Of a stretch of DNA of 64,000 nucleotides, positions 17,115 through 26,534 are shown piece by piece. This DNA comes from Paenibacillus sp. FSL A5-0031 (GTDB lineage: Bacteria > Bacillota > Bacilli > Paenibacillales > Paenibacillaceae), in assembly GCF_001956295.1 (NCBI RefSeq), contig NZ_MRTD01000011.1, positions 1-64,000 of the forward strand, read 5' to 3'. The notes beneath the pieces were generated by a model. That model was given only the letters and a program-made list of their open reading frames with translations. It made no database searches and had not been told where the DNA came from. The number at the start of each line of letters is the position of its first letter. The stretch's first letter is position 1. The translations under genes were made by a program, and so were the position numbers.

Positions 17115-18369
17115 GGACTATTTGTCACAAGAGGAAATTGATGCATTGCTACGTCAATCCTCCAGTGAGCCGGAACCGGAGCAGCACACTGAAGTCGGAA
17201 CACAACTTTCAGACTTTTTATCCGATATGGAACAGTCTGCTCTGGGTGAGATTGGAAACATAACATTTGGCAGCGCGGCAACGGCATTGTCAACGTTGCT
17301 TGGCAAGAAAGTAGATATTACTACGCCACAAGTTACTATTGTAAGAAAAGATGAGCTTGCTGACATTTTCCCTAAGCCTCATGTTGCAGTTAGCGTGCAA
17401 TACGTAGACGGCTTTCAAGGCATTAATTCACTTGTCATAAAAACAAAAGATGCCCAAATCATTGCTGATTTGATGCTTGGCGGGGAAGGCACCAACATCA
17501 CTGTAGAAGAGCTTAATGAAATTCACATTAGTGCAGTTCAAGAAGCGATGAATCAAATGATGGGGTCATCTGCTACGTCGATGTCAACGATATTTAATCG
17601 GTTTGTCAATATTTCGCCGCCGGGCATTGACATTCTAGATGTTAATAACGGTGATGGCATGGAACATTTGCCACCGGTAGATATGTTTATAAAAATATCA
17701 TTCCGGCTTACGATTGGAGATCTCATAGATTCAACAATCATGCAGCTGCTGCCCATTCCGTTTGCGAAACAAATGGTTGATATATTAATGGGAGTGGTTG
17801 ATGATCAGCCAGCTCAGCCTGCTGTTCCAGCGCCTCAAACGGCTGCAGCAGCGCCAGCAGCACAACAAGCTATGGCAATGCAAGAAACGGCTGCAGCAGC
17901 CCATTTGAACGCTGTGCCGCCGCAAATGAATATGGCTACACAGGCGCCTCAAATGCCTTCTATGCCGTATCAAACACCTGCAGCTGGCTACGACATGTCG
18001 ATGCAGCCGCCGGGGCCTCATACATATGGTCATGCAGCTAGTCGAAATGTTAATGTACAGCCTGTGCAATTTGCTAATTTTGGCAATGCGCCAATTATTC
18101 AGCCAGATGAGACAAACCTCAATTTACTTCTCGACATACCGCTTAAGGTCACGGTAGAATTAGGAAGGACCCAAAAGCAGATAAAAGATATTTTGGAGCT
18201 GTCGCAAGGTTCTATTATTGAGCTGGACAAGCTAGCTGGCGAACCAGTCGACATCCTAGTGAATAACAAGCTGATCGCAAAAGGCGAGGTTGTTGTCATA
18301 GATGAAAACTTTGGTGTTCGTGTAACGGATATCGTAAGCCAATGGGACCGCATTCAAAAATTACAATAG
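17104..18369 (+). CDS. fliY: flagellar motor switch phosphatase FliY
   Basis: Gram-positive C-ring protein that dephosphorylates CheY-P at the switch. ATG 17104 (after GAAGGAG) gives 421 residues. Order: CheY-P-binding motif LSQEEIDALLRQ, a CheC-type phosphatase domain with two active-site helices (ALGEIGNITFGSAAT and AVQEAMNQMMGSSAT), a Pro/Ala/Gln/Met-rich linker (about 240-325), and a C-terminal FliN (SpoA) domain. It is about 40 residues longer than the B. subtilis protein, mostly in the linker. Confidence 0.95.
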   Translation: MTSKDYLSQEEIDALLRQSSSEPEPEQHTEVGTQLSDFLSDMEQSALGEIGNITFGSAATALSTLLGKKVDITTPQVTIVRKDELADIFPKPHVAVSVQYVDGFQGINSLVIKTKDAQIIADLMLGGEGTNITVEELNEIHISAVQEAMNQMMGSSATSMSTIFNRFVNISPPGIDILDVNNGDGMEHLPPVDMFIKISFRLTIGDLIDSTIMQLLPIPFAKQMVDILMGVVDDQPAQPAVPAPQTAAAAPAAQQAMAMQETAAAAHLNAVPPQMNMATQAPQMPSMPYQTPAAGYDMSMQPPGPHTYGHAASRNVNVQPVQFANFGNAPIIQPDETNLNLLLDIPLKVTVELGRTQKQIKDILELSQGSIIELDKLAGEPVDILVNNKLIAKGEVVVIDENFGVRVTDIVSQWDRIQKLQ

Positions 18370-18389
18370 CATCCTAGGAGGATAAAAAG

Positions 18390-18752
18390 ATGGCAAACCG
18401 CATTCTTATCGTAGACGACGCAGCTTTCATGCGCATGATGATTCGTGACATTTTATCAAAGAACGGCTACGAAGTCGTCGGTGAAGCCCAAGACGGCGCA
18501 CAAGCAGTGGAGAAGTACAAGGAATTGAAACCTGATTTGACTACAATGGATATTACGATGCCTGAGATGGACGGAATCTCCGCTCTGAAAGAAATTAAAA
18601 AAATTGATAGCAATGCTAAAGTAATTATGTGTTCAGCAATGGGTCAGCAAGCGATGGTAATTGATGCGATTCAAGCAGGCGCAAAGGACTTCATCGTCAA
18701 ACCGTTCCAAGCTGATCGTGTAATTGAAGCGATCAAGAAAACACTCGGATAA
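18390..18752 (+). CDS. cheY: chemotaxis response regulator CheY
   Basis: Single receiver domain of 120 residues that carries the signal from CheA to FliM/FliY. All key residues are visible: acidic pair DD (9-10), phospho-acceptor D54 in TMDITMPEMDG, S82 at the Thr/Ser switch position and K104 in KPF. TAGGAGG precedes the ATG. Its place after fliY is standard in Bacillales. Confidence 0.96.
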   Translation: MANRILIVDDAAFMRMMIRDILSKNGYEVVGEAQDGAQAVEKYKELKPDLTTMDITMPEMDGISALKEIKKIDSNAKVIMCSAMGQQAMVIDAIQAGAKDFIVKPFQADRVIEAIKKTLG

Positions 18753-18764
18753 CGGTTAGACATT

Positions 18765-19409
18765 ATGTTTAACATAGCTTCGCGCATTTCAATGGTGTCT
18801 GCTCTTGGGATGGCGATTTGGCCACAATTTGCGGCTGCTGCGGCACAAGGCGGCAGCAGCGCAAACGATGAAGGACAAATGATGTTTACCGGAACAAATG
18901 ATCTAGCGGGCAACATGATTTGGGTTATCGTATCGCTTGCCATCGTTATCGTATTAATTATTTTAGTCATTAAATGGTTGTCGCAGCGCAATCGCATGTG
19001 GGGAACGAATCGATCGCTTCGTTCACTTGGCGGTATTGCGCTAGGACAGAATAACTCGTTACAAGTCGTCGAGATTGCTGGTCGGATTTATATCGTTGGC
19101 GTCGGCGAGAACATAACTCTAATTGACAAGCTAGATGATCCTGAGCAAGCAAGTGCTGTTATTTCAGCGCTGGAGCGTCAACAGGAATCGGCTTGGTCAA
19201 AGGATCTAGTTTCACAAATACTTAAGAAGTTCAAAGATCGCAACAATCCGAATGGGTCTGATCCTACGAACGAGCAGTGGAACAAGACGTCTTCCTTTCA
19301 GGATTTGTTGCAAAATAAGCTTAGTCAGCAAGCTGACCGCAAGCAGCAATTGGAATCGTTATTGCATGAATCTAAATCAAATGAACGGTTGATGGATGAT
19401 GAAAAATAA
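18765..19409 (+). CDS. fliO: flagellar biosynthesis protein FliO (FliZ)
   Basis: Membrane factor that helps assemble the FliP-FliQ-FliR export gate. The 214-residue protein has an N-terminal signal-like hydrophobic stretch ending AAAAA, a membrane segment (about 50-70), a beta-rich FliO domain (SLGGIALGQNNSLQVVEI) and a charged tail. The ribosome site is poor (GGTTAGACATT), so the start is less sure. Overlaps fliP by 14 bases. Confidence 0.88.
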   Translation: MFNIASRISMVSALGMAIWPQFAAAAAQGGSSANDEGQMMFTGTNDLAGNMIWVIVSLAIVIVLIILVIKWLSQRNRMWGTNRSLRSLGGIALGQNNSLQVVEIAGRIYIVGVGENITLIDKLDDPEQASAVISALERQQESAWSKDLVSQILKKFKDRNNPNGSDPTNEQWNKTSSFQDLLQNKLSQQADRKQQLESLLHESKSNERLMDDEK

Positions 19410-20154
19410 GTGGTGGATATCAATCGTTGTTGTTCAATTGCTTGCGATGTTATTACATAATCAAGCATTTGCCGAGCCGTTACCCGACGTATCCATCAAT
19501 ATTGGCAACGGAAGCGGTGACACGCCCGATACTAGCGCATTATCCATTCTTCTATTAATTACAGTACTAAGTATCGCACCAGCGATTATGGTGCTAATGA
19601 CAAGCTTTACTCGAATCGTTATCGTTCTGGGCTTTGTAAGAACATCGCTTGGAACACAGCAAATGCCACCCAATCAAGTGTTGATTGGACTGGCAATGTT
19701 CCTAACCTTCTTTATCATGGCTCCAACGTTCTCTCAAGTAAATGATGTTGCATTGCAGCCCTATTTAAAAGGTCAAATCTCTCAAACAGAAGCTTTTAAG
19801 GAAGCCTCCGTTCCGATGAAGAAGTTTATGTTCTCTCATACGAGGGAAAAGGACTTAATGCTTTTTATGAATTATACGAAAACAGAGAAGCCGGCTTCAT
19901 TTGAAGAGATTCCGATCACAGTACTAATACCTGCATATGCCATAAGCGAGCTGAAAACAGCTTTTATAATGGGATTTATGATATTCATTCCGTTTCTAGT
20001 CATCGATATGATTGTCGCAAGCACATTGATGGCAATGGGGATGATGATGCTGCCTCCTGTTATGATTTCCTTGCCGTTTAAGATATTGCTATTTGTATTG
20101 GTAGATGGATGGTATTTGATCGTAAAATCTTTGTTATTAAGTTTCAACACGTGA
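19396..20154 (+). CDS. fliP: flagellar export gate protein FliP
   Basis: Core subunit of the export gate. The 252-residue protein starts with a signal peptide (cleavage likely after AFA, residue 26), then membrane helices with the FliP signatures TSFTRIVIVLGFVR, LTFFIMAPTF and PFLVIDMIVASTLMAMGMMM. Tandem ATGs at 19396 and 19399 leave the exact start open. Confidence 0.95.
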   Translation: MMKNKWWISIVVVQLLAMLLHNQAFAEPLPDVSINIGNGSGDTPDTSALSILLLITVLSIAPAIMVLMTSFTRIVIVLGFVRTSLGTQQMPPNQVLIGLAMFLTFFIMAPTFSQVNDVALQPYLKGQISQTEAFKEASVPMKKFMFSHTREKDLMLFMNYTKTEKPASFEEIPITVLIPAYAISELKTAFIMGFMIFIPFLVIDMIVASTLMAMGMMMLPPVMISLPFKILLFVLVDGWYLIVKSLLLSFNT

Positions 20155-20176
20155 TACTAGCAGGGAGGGACGTTTG

Positions 20177-20446
20177 ATGAGTACTGATTTCATAATCGGG
20201 TTGGCCAGCCAGGCCGTATTCGTTGTTTTGAAAGCCAGTGCACCAATGCTCGTTCTTGCTTTGGTCGTAGGGTTACTAGTCAGCATATTTCAAGCAACAA
20301 CACAGATTCAGGAGCAGACGCTGGCATTTGTTCCGAAAATTGTAGCGGTTTTCGTGTCCATCATCATTTTTGGCCCATGGATTCTAAATACGGTTATCGA
20401 CTTCACTTACAATCTGCTGAACAATCTTCATAATTACATCGGTTAG
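20177..20446 (+). CDS. fliQ: flagellar export gate protein FliQ
   Basis: Small gate subunit of 89 residues with two membrane helices and the family motif VSIFQATTQIQEQTL. ATG 20177 lies 8 bases after GGGAGG; the TTG just before it (20174) is less likely. Followed by fliR after 11 bases. Confidence 0.95.
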   Translation: MSTDFIIGLASQAVFVVLKASAPMLVLALVVGLLVSIFQATTQIQEQTLAFVPKIVAVFVSIIIFGPWILNTVIDFTYNLLNNLHNYIG

Positions 20447-20457
20447 GTTGTGAGTGT

Positions 20458-21255
20458 ATGAACGCGATCGTACAGGGTTTCCCTATTTTTTTGTTAATCT
20501 TTTGTCGAATAACTGCGTTTTTCGTCGTAGCGCCTGTTTTTTCATCGCGAGGCGTGCCGAATGTTTTCAAAATTGGGCTCGGATTTTTTATCTCGTTTAT
20601 CGTTTTCTTAACGTACGGTGTGAAGCAGACGATGGTTCCGGACGCTGAATATATTTTGGTTCTGGTTCGAGAAATATTGGTCGGCGTACTGCTTGGGTAT
20701 GTAGTCTACTTGTTCTTCACGGTCGTTCAGACCGCGGGAGCCTTAATGGATTTGCAGGTTGGTTTTGCAATGGCAAATATCGTAGATCCCCATACAGGTA
20801 CGTCAGCCCCATTGCTCGGCAATTTTAAATACATGATGATCTTAGTTGTTTTCTTAATGATGAACGGTCATCATTTTTTATTAACAGGCCTTATGGACAG
20901 TTACGAATGGATGCCTTTGTCCAATGATTTATTTAGCCGAATAATGAGCGGCAGCATTACTGATTTTTTAACAAGAACATTCGCAAACACGTTTTTGCTG
21001 GCCATTCAAGTGTCAGCGCCTTTGGTAGTAGCGATGTTTCTGACGGATGTTGGATTAGGCTTCTTAACCAAAACCGCTCCTCAGTTCAATGTTTTTGTAA
21101 TCGGGATACCTCTAAAGCTAATTATAGGCATGATTTTGCTAGTGTTGTTAATGCCAAGTCTTGCTGGCATATTCGAAAGATTGTTTTCCATCATGTTTGA
21201 TGCTTTGGAGCAGTTATTCGGTATCGTGCAAGGACCGCCGCCTGACGTGAAATAG
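20458..21255 (+). CDS. fliR: flagellar export gate protein FliR
   Basis: Third export-gate subunit, 265 residues with about six membrane helices. Recognisable segments are VGFAMANIVDPHTG and VGLGFLTKTAPQFNVFVIG. The start ATG follows a GTGAG-type site. Its order between fliQ and flhB is canonical. Confidence 0.95.
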   Translation: MNAIVQGFPIFLLIFCRITAFFVVAPVFSSRGVPNVFKIGLGFFISFIVFLTYGVKQTMVPDAEYILVLVREILVGVLLGYVVYLFFTVVQTAGALMDLQVGFAMANIVDPHTGTSAPLLGNFKYMMILVVFLMMNGHHFLLTGLMDSYEWMPLSNDLFSRIMSGSITDFLTRTFANTFLLAIQVSAPLVVAMFLTDVGLGFLTKTAPQFNVFVIGIPLKLIIGMILLVLLMPSLAGIFERLFSIMFDALEQLFGIVQGPPPDVK

Positions 21256-21268
21256 GAGGAAGCTTCCC

Positions 21269-22363
21269 ATGCGAAATTACCGTCTAGAGCTTGATTTGCA
21301 GCTTTTCAGTCAAGAGAAGACTGAGGAAGCAACTCCGAAGAAAAAGGATGAAGCAAGAAAAAAGGGTCAAATTGCAAGATCGGCTGATTTGCCGGGTTCA
21401 TTAATATTAATTTTTGTTTTTATGAGCTTCATTATGATGGGCAATTATTTCAAGACACATATCATGATGCTCTTCGGCAATCTGTTTGAAGACTGGCTGT
21501 TGATGGATGTTACGACAGGCAACATTATGTCGCTCTTCAATGATGTAGCAATTGAAATGCTGCTAATCTTACTGCCAATCTTTGCGGTAACCGTTCTTGT
21601 CGGTGTCCTCGGCAACGTTGTACAGTACGGTTTTTTGCTAACCGGTGATCCTCTAAAAATGAAATTAAGCAAATTGAACCCGATCAACGGCTTTAAGCAA
21701 ATTTTTTCAGCTAAAACAGTAGTCGAATTTTTGAAAAGTGTTTTAAAACTGCTTATTGTAGCGGTGCTCGTATATATGACCATATCGAAAGAATGGAACC
21801 GTATATTAGTGCTTGCTAGCTTGCCAATCCAACAAATATTTAGTTTTACCGCTGGTTTAACGATAAAACTAGGAATAGAAATTGGTGTGGTGCTCGCCGT
21901 TCTCGCATTAGCAGATTTTTTCTATCAGCGTTATGAGCATAACAAAAGTTTGAGAATGTCTAAGCAGGATATTAAGGATGAATACAAAAAATCTGAAGGT
22001 GACCCGATCATTAAGAGCCGCATTCGTGAGCGTCAACGCAAAATGGCCATGCAGCGTATGATGCAAGAGGTTCCTAAAGCGGATGTCATCATTACCAACC
22101 CTACACACTTCGCTATTGCATTGAAATATGATGCAACCAAAATGGAAGCGCCAAGAATCATCGCCAAAGGCATGGATCATGTAGCGCTTCGCATTAGAGA
22201 AATAGCGAAAGAAAACGGTGTTGTGACAATGGAAAATAAACCGCTTGCCAGAGCGCTTTATGAACGAGCGGAGATTGGGGATGTTATACCTCCAGATCTG
22301 TTCCAAGCTGTGGCTGAGGTGCTCGCATATGTATATAAGATGAAAGGCCGATTGAAATCATAA
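21269..22363 (+). CDS. flhB: flagellar export switch protein FlhB
   Basis: Membrane protein that sets export substrate specificity. The 364-residue protein has the N-terminal EKTEEATPKKKDEARKKGQ segment, four membrane helices, and a cytoplasmic domain with the autocleavage motif NPTH (residues 277-280). AGGAGG precedes the ATG. Confidence 0.96.
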   Translation: MRNYRLELDLQLFSQEKTEEATPKKKDEARKKGQIARSADLPGSLILIFVFMSFIMMGNYFKTHIMMLFGNLFEDWLLMDVTTGNIMSLFNDVAIEMLLILLPIFAVTVLVGVLGNVVQYGFLLTGDPLKMKLSKLNPINGFKQIFSAKTVVEFLKSVLKLLIVAVLVYMTISKEWNRILVLASLPIQQIFSFTAGLTIKLGIEIGVVLAVLALADFFYQRYEHNKSLRMSKQDIKDEYKKSEGDPIIKSRIRERQRKMAMQRMMQEVPKADVIITNPTHFAIALKYDATKMEAPRIIAKGMDHVALRIREIAKENGVVTMENKPLARALYERAEIGDVIPPDLFQAVAEVLAYVYKMKGRLKS

Positions 22364-22385
22364 CACTACGGGAGGTGGAGGCGTC

Positions 22386-24416
22386 ATGAAAGCAAAGGAC
22401 TTTGTAATACTATTTGGCGTAATTGGAATTGTACTCATGATGATAATCCCGATCCCAGTCCTACTACTCGACATACTCATCATTTTAAACATTTCGATAG
22501 CATTGATGATATTACTTATTGCAATGAATACAAAGGAAGCTCTTGATTTCTCTATATTTCCGGCAATTCTACTAATCACTACCTTATTCCGACTTGCGCT
22601 GAACGTTTCTACCACTAGAAATATTTTGTCACATGCGGAAGCAGGGGAAGTCGTTGCAACGTTTGGCAGCTGGGTTGGCGGTGGAGAAATTGCCATTGGA
22701 TTTATCGTCTTCCTCATTCTCGTAGTCGTGCAGTTCATCGTTATTACGAAAGGTTCTGAACGGGTAGCGGAAGTTGCAGCACGATTCACGCTCGACGCGA
22801 TGCCGGGTAAACAAATGAGTATTGATGCAGATTTGAACGCTGGTTTGATTAATGAACATCAAGCGAAAGCACGTCGTTCCAAAATCGAACGTGAAGCAGA
22901 CTTTTACGGGGCAATGGATGGTGCCAGCAAGTTTGTAAAGGGTGATGCGATTGCTTCCATTATCATTCTAGTCATCAACTTAGTTGGCGGATTTATCATT
23001 GGTATGGCGATTCATGGCTTGAGCTTTGGCGAGTCGCTTTCGACGTTCTCGATCCTGACAATTGGTGACGGTCTCGTCAGCCAAATACCTGCATTGCTTA
23101 TTTCCACAGCTGCTGGCCTTATCGTAACTAGAGCAGCATCAGAGGGGAATTTGGCAGAGGATGTAACCGCTCAGCTATTCAAATACCCGAAGCTGCTATT
23201 TATTGCAGCTGGAACAATCGCTTTGCTAGGCCTTACACCAATCGGACCATTAAGAACTTGGCCATTCGCTATTATGCTGGCCTTTGGCGGCTGGTATATG
23301 CAGAAAGCTATACATAAGCAACAAGAGCAAGAAGAAATGCTTGTCGAAGAACAGCAAATTGAGGAAGTTCGCAGTCCAGAGAGTGTAATTAGCCTCTTGC
23401 AGGTCGATCCGATTGAATTTGAGTTTGGTTATGGTCTTATTCCGCTTGCGGATACGCAGCAGGGAGGAGATTTGCTTGATCGAATCATCATGATACGCAG
23501 GCAATGTGCGCTGGAGCTTGGGCTTGTCGTACCAGTCATCCGGATAAGGGATAACATTCAACTGAAGCCAAATGAGTATGTCATCAAAATTAAAGGCAAC
23601 ACCGTCGCTCGGGGCGATTTGCTGCTTAATCATTATTTGGCCATGAGCCCGGGATTTGAGGATGATTCGGTCGTTGGTATTGAAACAACTGAACCAGCCT
23701 TCGGATTGCCTGCGATTTGGATTGATGAGCAAATGAAGGAACGTGCCGAACTTTCCGGCTATACAGTCGTTGACCCGCCTTCAGTCGTAGCTACACATTT
23801 AACTGAGATTATTAAACGACATGCACATGAGCTGATTGGACGTCAAGAAACGAAGCAGCTCGTAGAAAATGTAAAAGAGTCTTATCCTGCGCTTATTGAT
23901 GAACTTATACCGTCTATTCTTACTATTGGCGACGTACAAAAAGTGTTGTCGAAGCTTTTAAGAGAAAAGGTGTCTATACGAGATCTAGTTACTATCTTTG
24001 AAGCATTAGCGGATCATGGAAACTATACGAAAGACCCTGATATATTGACAGAGTATGTACGTCAGTCGCTATCAAGACAAATTACACAGCAGTTTTCATC
24101 TGGTAGCGATACGTTACGAGTGATAACAGTAGGACCGCAGCTTGAGAAAAAAATTGCTGAATCTGTGCAGCAATCGGATCAAGGCAGCTATATTGCATTA
24201 GATCCCGTTTCCACTCAACAGATTTACCAGAAGCTCAATGAGCATGTAAATCGTCAGATCCAAGCTGGCCAACAGCCTGTTGTACTCGCATCACCTACCA
24301 TTCGGATGTATTTGAGACAAATTGTAGAGAGAACGATGCAGGATGTACCCGTTCTTTCTTACAGTGAGCTTGAGCCAAACATTGAAGTTCAGAGTGTCGG
24401 GGTGGTGAATCTATGA
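22386..24416 (+). CDS. flhA: flagellar export protein FlhA
   Basis: Export-gate protein of 676 residues: an N-terminal multi-helix membrane half with the FHIPEP-family loop (DAMPGKQMSIDADLNAG, near residue 138) and a large cytoplasmic C-terminal half that docks chaperone-substrate complexes. The site GGGAGGTGGAGG precedes the ATG. The last four bases overlap flhF. Confidence 0.97.
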   Translation: MKAKDFVILFGVIGIVLMMIIPIPVLLLDILIILNISIALMILLIAMNTKEALDFSIFPAILLITTLFRLALNVSTTRNILSHAEAGEVVATFGSWVGGGEIAIGFIVFLILVVVQFIVITKGSERVAEVAARFTLDAMPGKQMSIDADLNAGLINEHQAKARRSKIEREADFYGAMDGASKFVKGDAIASIIILVINLVGGFIIGMAIHGLSFGESLSTFSILTIGDGLVSQIPALLISTAAGLIVTRAASEGNLAEDVTAQLFKYPKLLFIAAGTIALLGLTPIGPLRTWPFAIMLAFGGWYMQKAIHKQQEQEEMLVEEQQIEEVRSPESVISLLQVDPIEFEFGYGLIPLADTQQGGDLLDRIIMIRRQCALELGLVVPVIRIRDNIQLKPNEYVIKIKGNTVARGDLLLNHYLAMSPGFEDDSVVGIETTEPAFGLPAIWIDEQMKERAELSGYTVVDPPSVVATHLTEIIKRHAHELIGRQETKQLVENVKESYPALIDELIPSILTIGDVQKVLSKLLREKVSIRDLVTIFEALADHGNYTKDPDILTEYVRQSLSRQITQQFSSGSDTLRVITVGPQLEKKIAESVQQSDQGSYIALDPVSTQQIYQKLNEHVNRQIQAGQQPVVLASPTIRMYLRQIVERTMQDVPVLSYSELEPNIEVQSVGVVNL

Positions 24417-25642
24417 GAGTAAAACGATATGTCGTCAGTGCATTGCCAGAAGCGGTCTCTCTGATTCGAAGCGAGCTTGGGAAAGATGCAGTTATATTGA
24501 ATACGAAGGAAATTAAAGTAGGCGGCTTTATGGGGATGTTTCGTAAGAAAAAGATGGAGGTTATCGCCGCTATCGAATCGAATCAAGCGAATCAATCGAG
24601 TCCCCAAGCAAAACCTCAGCGAAACCCGGATCCTCAAGTGGATGCGGTCGTTGAGCAAATTTTGCAAACGGCGCAGCGAACAGCAACGGCTGTAATGGAG
24701 CCGCCAAGCGTTCAAGCAGTTTCTTCAGTACCGATTGCAGAGCTTCAGAAGGACAAAATAGAACGAGAGCAATTCATCATCGATGAGATTCGAGATTTAA
24801 GAGAATACATGTTAAAACTCTCGAAACAGCAAAACAATCTAATTTCAATGTCAGAGCACTTGATTGCACTGAGAGAACACTTGATAGAACAAGAAATGGA
24901 ATTGCAGTGGATCGAGCGTTTGATACAAGCTATTTCTGACAAAGAATCCGAAGAAAAAATCGTTTTTTCAAAGGAACAAATATGGGAGCATGCGGCAGAG
25001 CTGCTGCAAGAGTGGCTGCAACCCTATAGTGGCAGCAGTATTAGCAGTCATGTAAGAGTGGTTCATTTTGTTGGTCCAACCGGAGTTGGCAAGACGACGA
25101 CTATTGCGAAGCTTGCAGCTGAACAAACAATCAAGCAGGGCAGGAAAGTGGGATTCATTACTTCAGACACCTACCGAATTGCAGCCGTGGATCAACTCAG
25201 AACTTATGCCAACATCTTGAACGTGCCGCTAGAGGTCGTTTTCTCGCAGATGGATTTGCCCCGTGCTTTCAAGCAGCTTGAAGAACGAGAACTCATTTAT
25301 ATGGATACAGCTGGGAGAAACTTCCGCAGCGAGCTTCATGTATCAGAGGTCAACAGCTTGCTTCAAACGACCGAGGCTAACGAAACGGTGCTTGTGCTTA
25401 GCATGACTGGCAAGACGAAGGATATGTCAGCAGTAGCCAATCATTTTTGCAAATACGGCGTTCGAAAAGTGTTGTTTACAAAGCTTGATGAAACATCGGT
25501 TTACGGAGCAATTTTTAATCTAATTATGAATTTTGAATTGCTTCCTACCTATATGGCGAGTGGGCAGACCGTTCCGGACGATATCGAGAAGTTTCAAGTG
25601 GATTCATACGTTAAGCAGCTGCTCGGGAGCAACAGTTTATGA
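24413..25642 (+). CDS. flhF: flagellar placement GTPase FlhF
   Basis: SRP-type GTPase that controls where and how many flagella form. The 409-residue protein has a basic N-terminal B domain, a coiled helical middle and a C-terminal NG domain with G1 GPTGVGKTTT (about 221-230), SDTYRIAAVDQLR and the DTAGR motif (MDTAGRN). Overlaps both flhA (ATGA) and flhG, so coupling is likely. Confidence 0.96.
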   Translation: MRVKRYVVSALPEAVSLIRSELGKDAVILNTKEIKVGGFMGMFRKKKMEVIAAIESNQANQSSPQAKPQRNPDPQVDAVVEQILQTAQRTATAVMEPPSVQAVSSVPIAELQKDKIEREQFIIDEIRDLREYMLKLSKQQNNLISMSEHLIALREHLIEQEMELQWIERLIQAISDKESEEKIVFSKEQIWEHAAELLQEWLQPYSGSSISSHVRVVHFVGPTGVGKTTTIAKLAAEQTIKQGRKVGFITSDTYRIAAVDQLRTYANILNVPLEVVFSQMDLPRAFKQLEERELIYMDTAGRNFRSELHVSEVNSLLQTTEANETVLVLSMTGKTKDMSAVANHFCKYGVRKVLFTKLDETSVYGAIFNLIMNFELLPTYMASGQTVPDDIEKFQVDSYVKQLLGSNSL

Positions 25643-26508
25643 TGGATCAAGCTGAAGCATTACGTAATTTAGTCAAGCAGCAGGAGCTTCAAGATGAAGG
25701 CCGCACGACTCGTGTAGTGACGGTAACAAGCGGTAAGGGCGGGGTTGGAAAGTCGAATTTCAGCTTGAATTTTGCATTAGCGCTCCAACGATTGGGTAAA
25801 AAAGTGCTCGTTTTTGATGCAGATATCGGAATGGCCAACATTGATGTGCTTATGGGCGTTTCGTCCACGTACAATTTGTATCATCTGCTCAAGCAGGAGA
25901 AAACAATTTGGGAAATCGTGCAGGAAGGTCCGGAAGGGCTGAGCTTTATTGCAGGTGGATCTGGTTTTAGAGATTTGATGGATTTGTCTACAGAGCAGCT
26001 TGACCGTTTCGCTGATGAGATTAGCAAGCTGCATGGCAGGTATGATGTGATCTTGTTTGATACTGGCGCAGGCCTATCGAAGGAAACGGTTAAATTTATA
26101 ACTGCAGCGCAAGAAACAATCGTTGTGACAACGCCCGAACCTACTTCAATTACAGATGCTTACGCCTTAATAAAGATGGTTAAAGCGATGGAGGTGGATG
26201 TTCACTTCAAATTAATTGTCAATCGAGCCGCTGATTTCCGTGAAGGAAAACAAACCGCTGATAAAATTAGCATGGTTGCACACAGGTTTCTTCAATCCGA
26301 TTTGCCGCATCTTGGTATTTTGCCGGATGACCCAAATGTGTCAAAAGCTGTGAAGCGTCAAGTGCCCTTTACTGTAGCCTATCCTGGAAGCGAAGCATCC
26401 GTTGCTATTGACCGGATCGCTAAGCAATTTCTTGAAATACCACAAAATACTGCAATTAACGGCGGTGTCAAAGGATTTCTGCATAAAATGTTCAGACTCT
26501 CAAGATAA
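25639..26508 (+). CDS. flhG: flagellar number regulator FlhG (YlxH, MinD-like ATPase)
   Basis: MinD/ParA-type ATPase that stimulates FlhF and limits flagellar number. The 289-residue protein starts with the FlhF-activating motif DQAEALR, then a deviant Walker A SGKGGVGKS (31-39), DADIGMANIDVLMG and a probable C-terminal membrane-targeting helix (KGFLHKMFRLS). Tandem ATGs overlap the flhF stop. Confidence 0.95.
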   Translation: MMDQAEALRNLVKQQELQDEGRTTRVVTVTSGKGGVGKSNFSLNFALALQRLGKKVLVFDADIGMANIDVLMGVSSTYNLYHLLKQEKTIWEIVQEGPEGLSFIAGGSGFRDLMDLSTEQLDRFADEISKLHGRYDVILFDTGAGLSKETVKFITAAQETIVVTTPEPTSITDAYALIKMVKAMEVDVHFKLIVNRAADFREGKQTADKISMVAHRFLQSDLPHLGILPDDPNVSKAVKRQVPFTVAYPGSEASVAIDRIAKQFLEIPQNTAINGGVKGFLHKMFRLSR

Positions 26509-26534
26509 TCCTTTGGAAGTGAGGAGGAAATGGA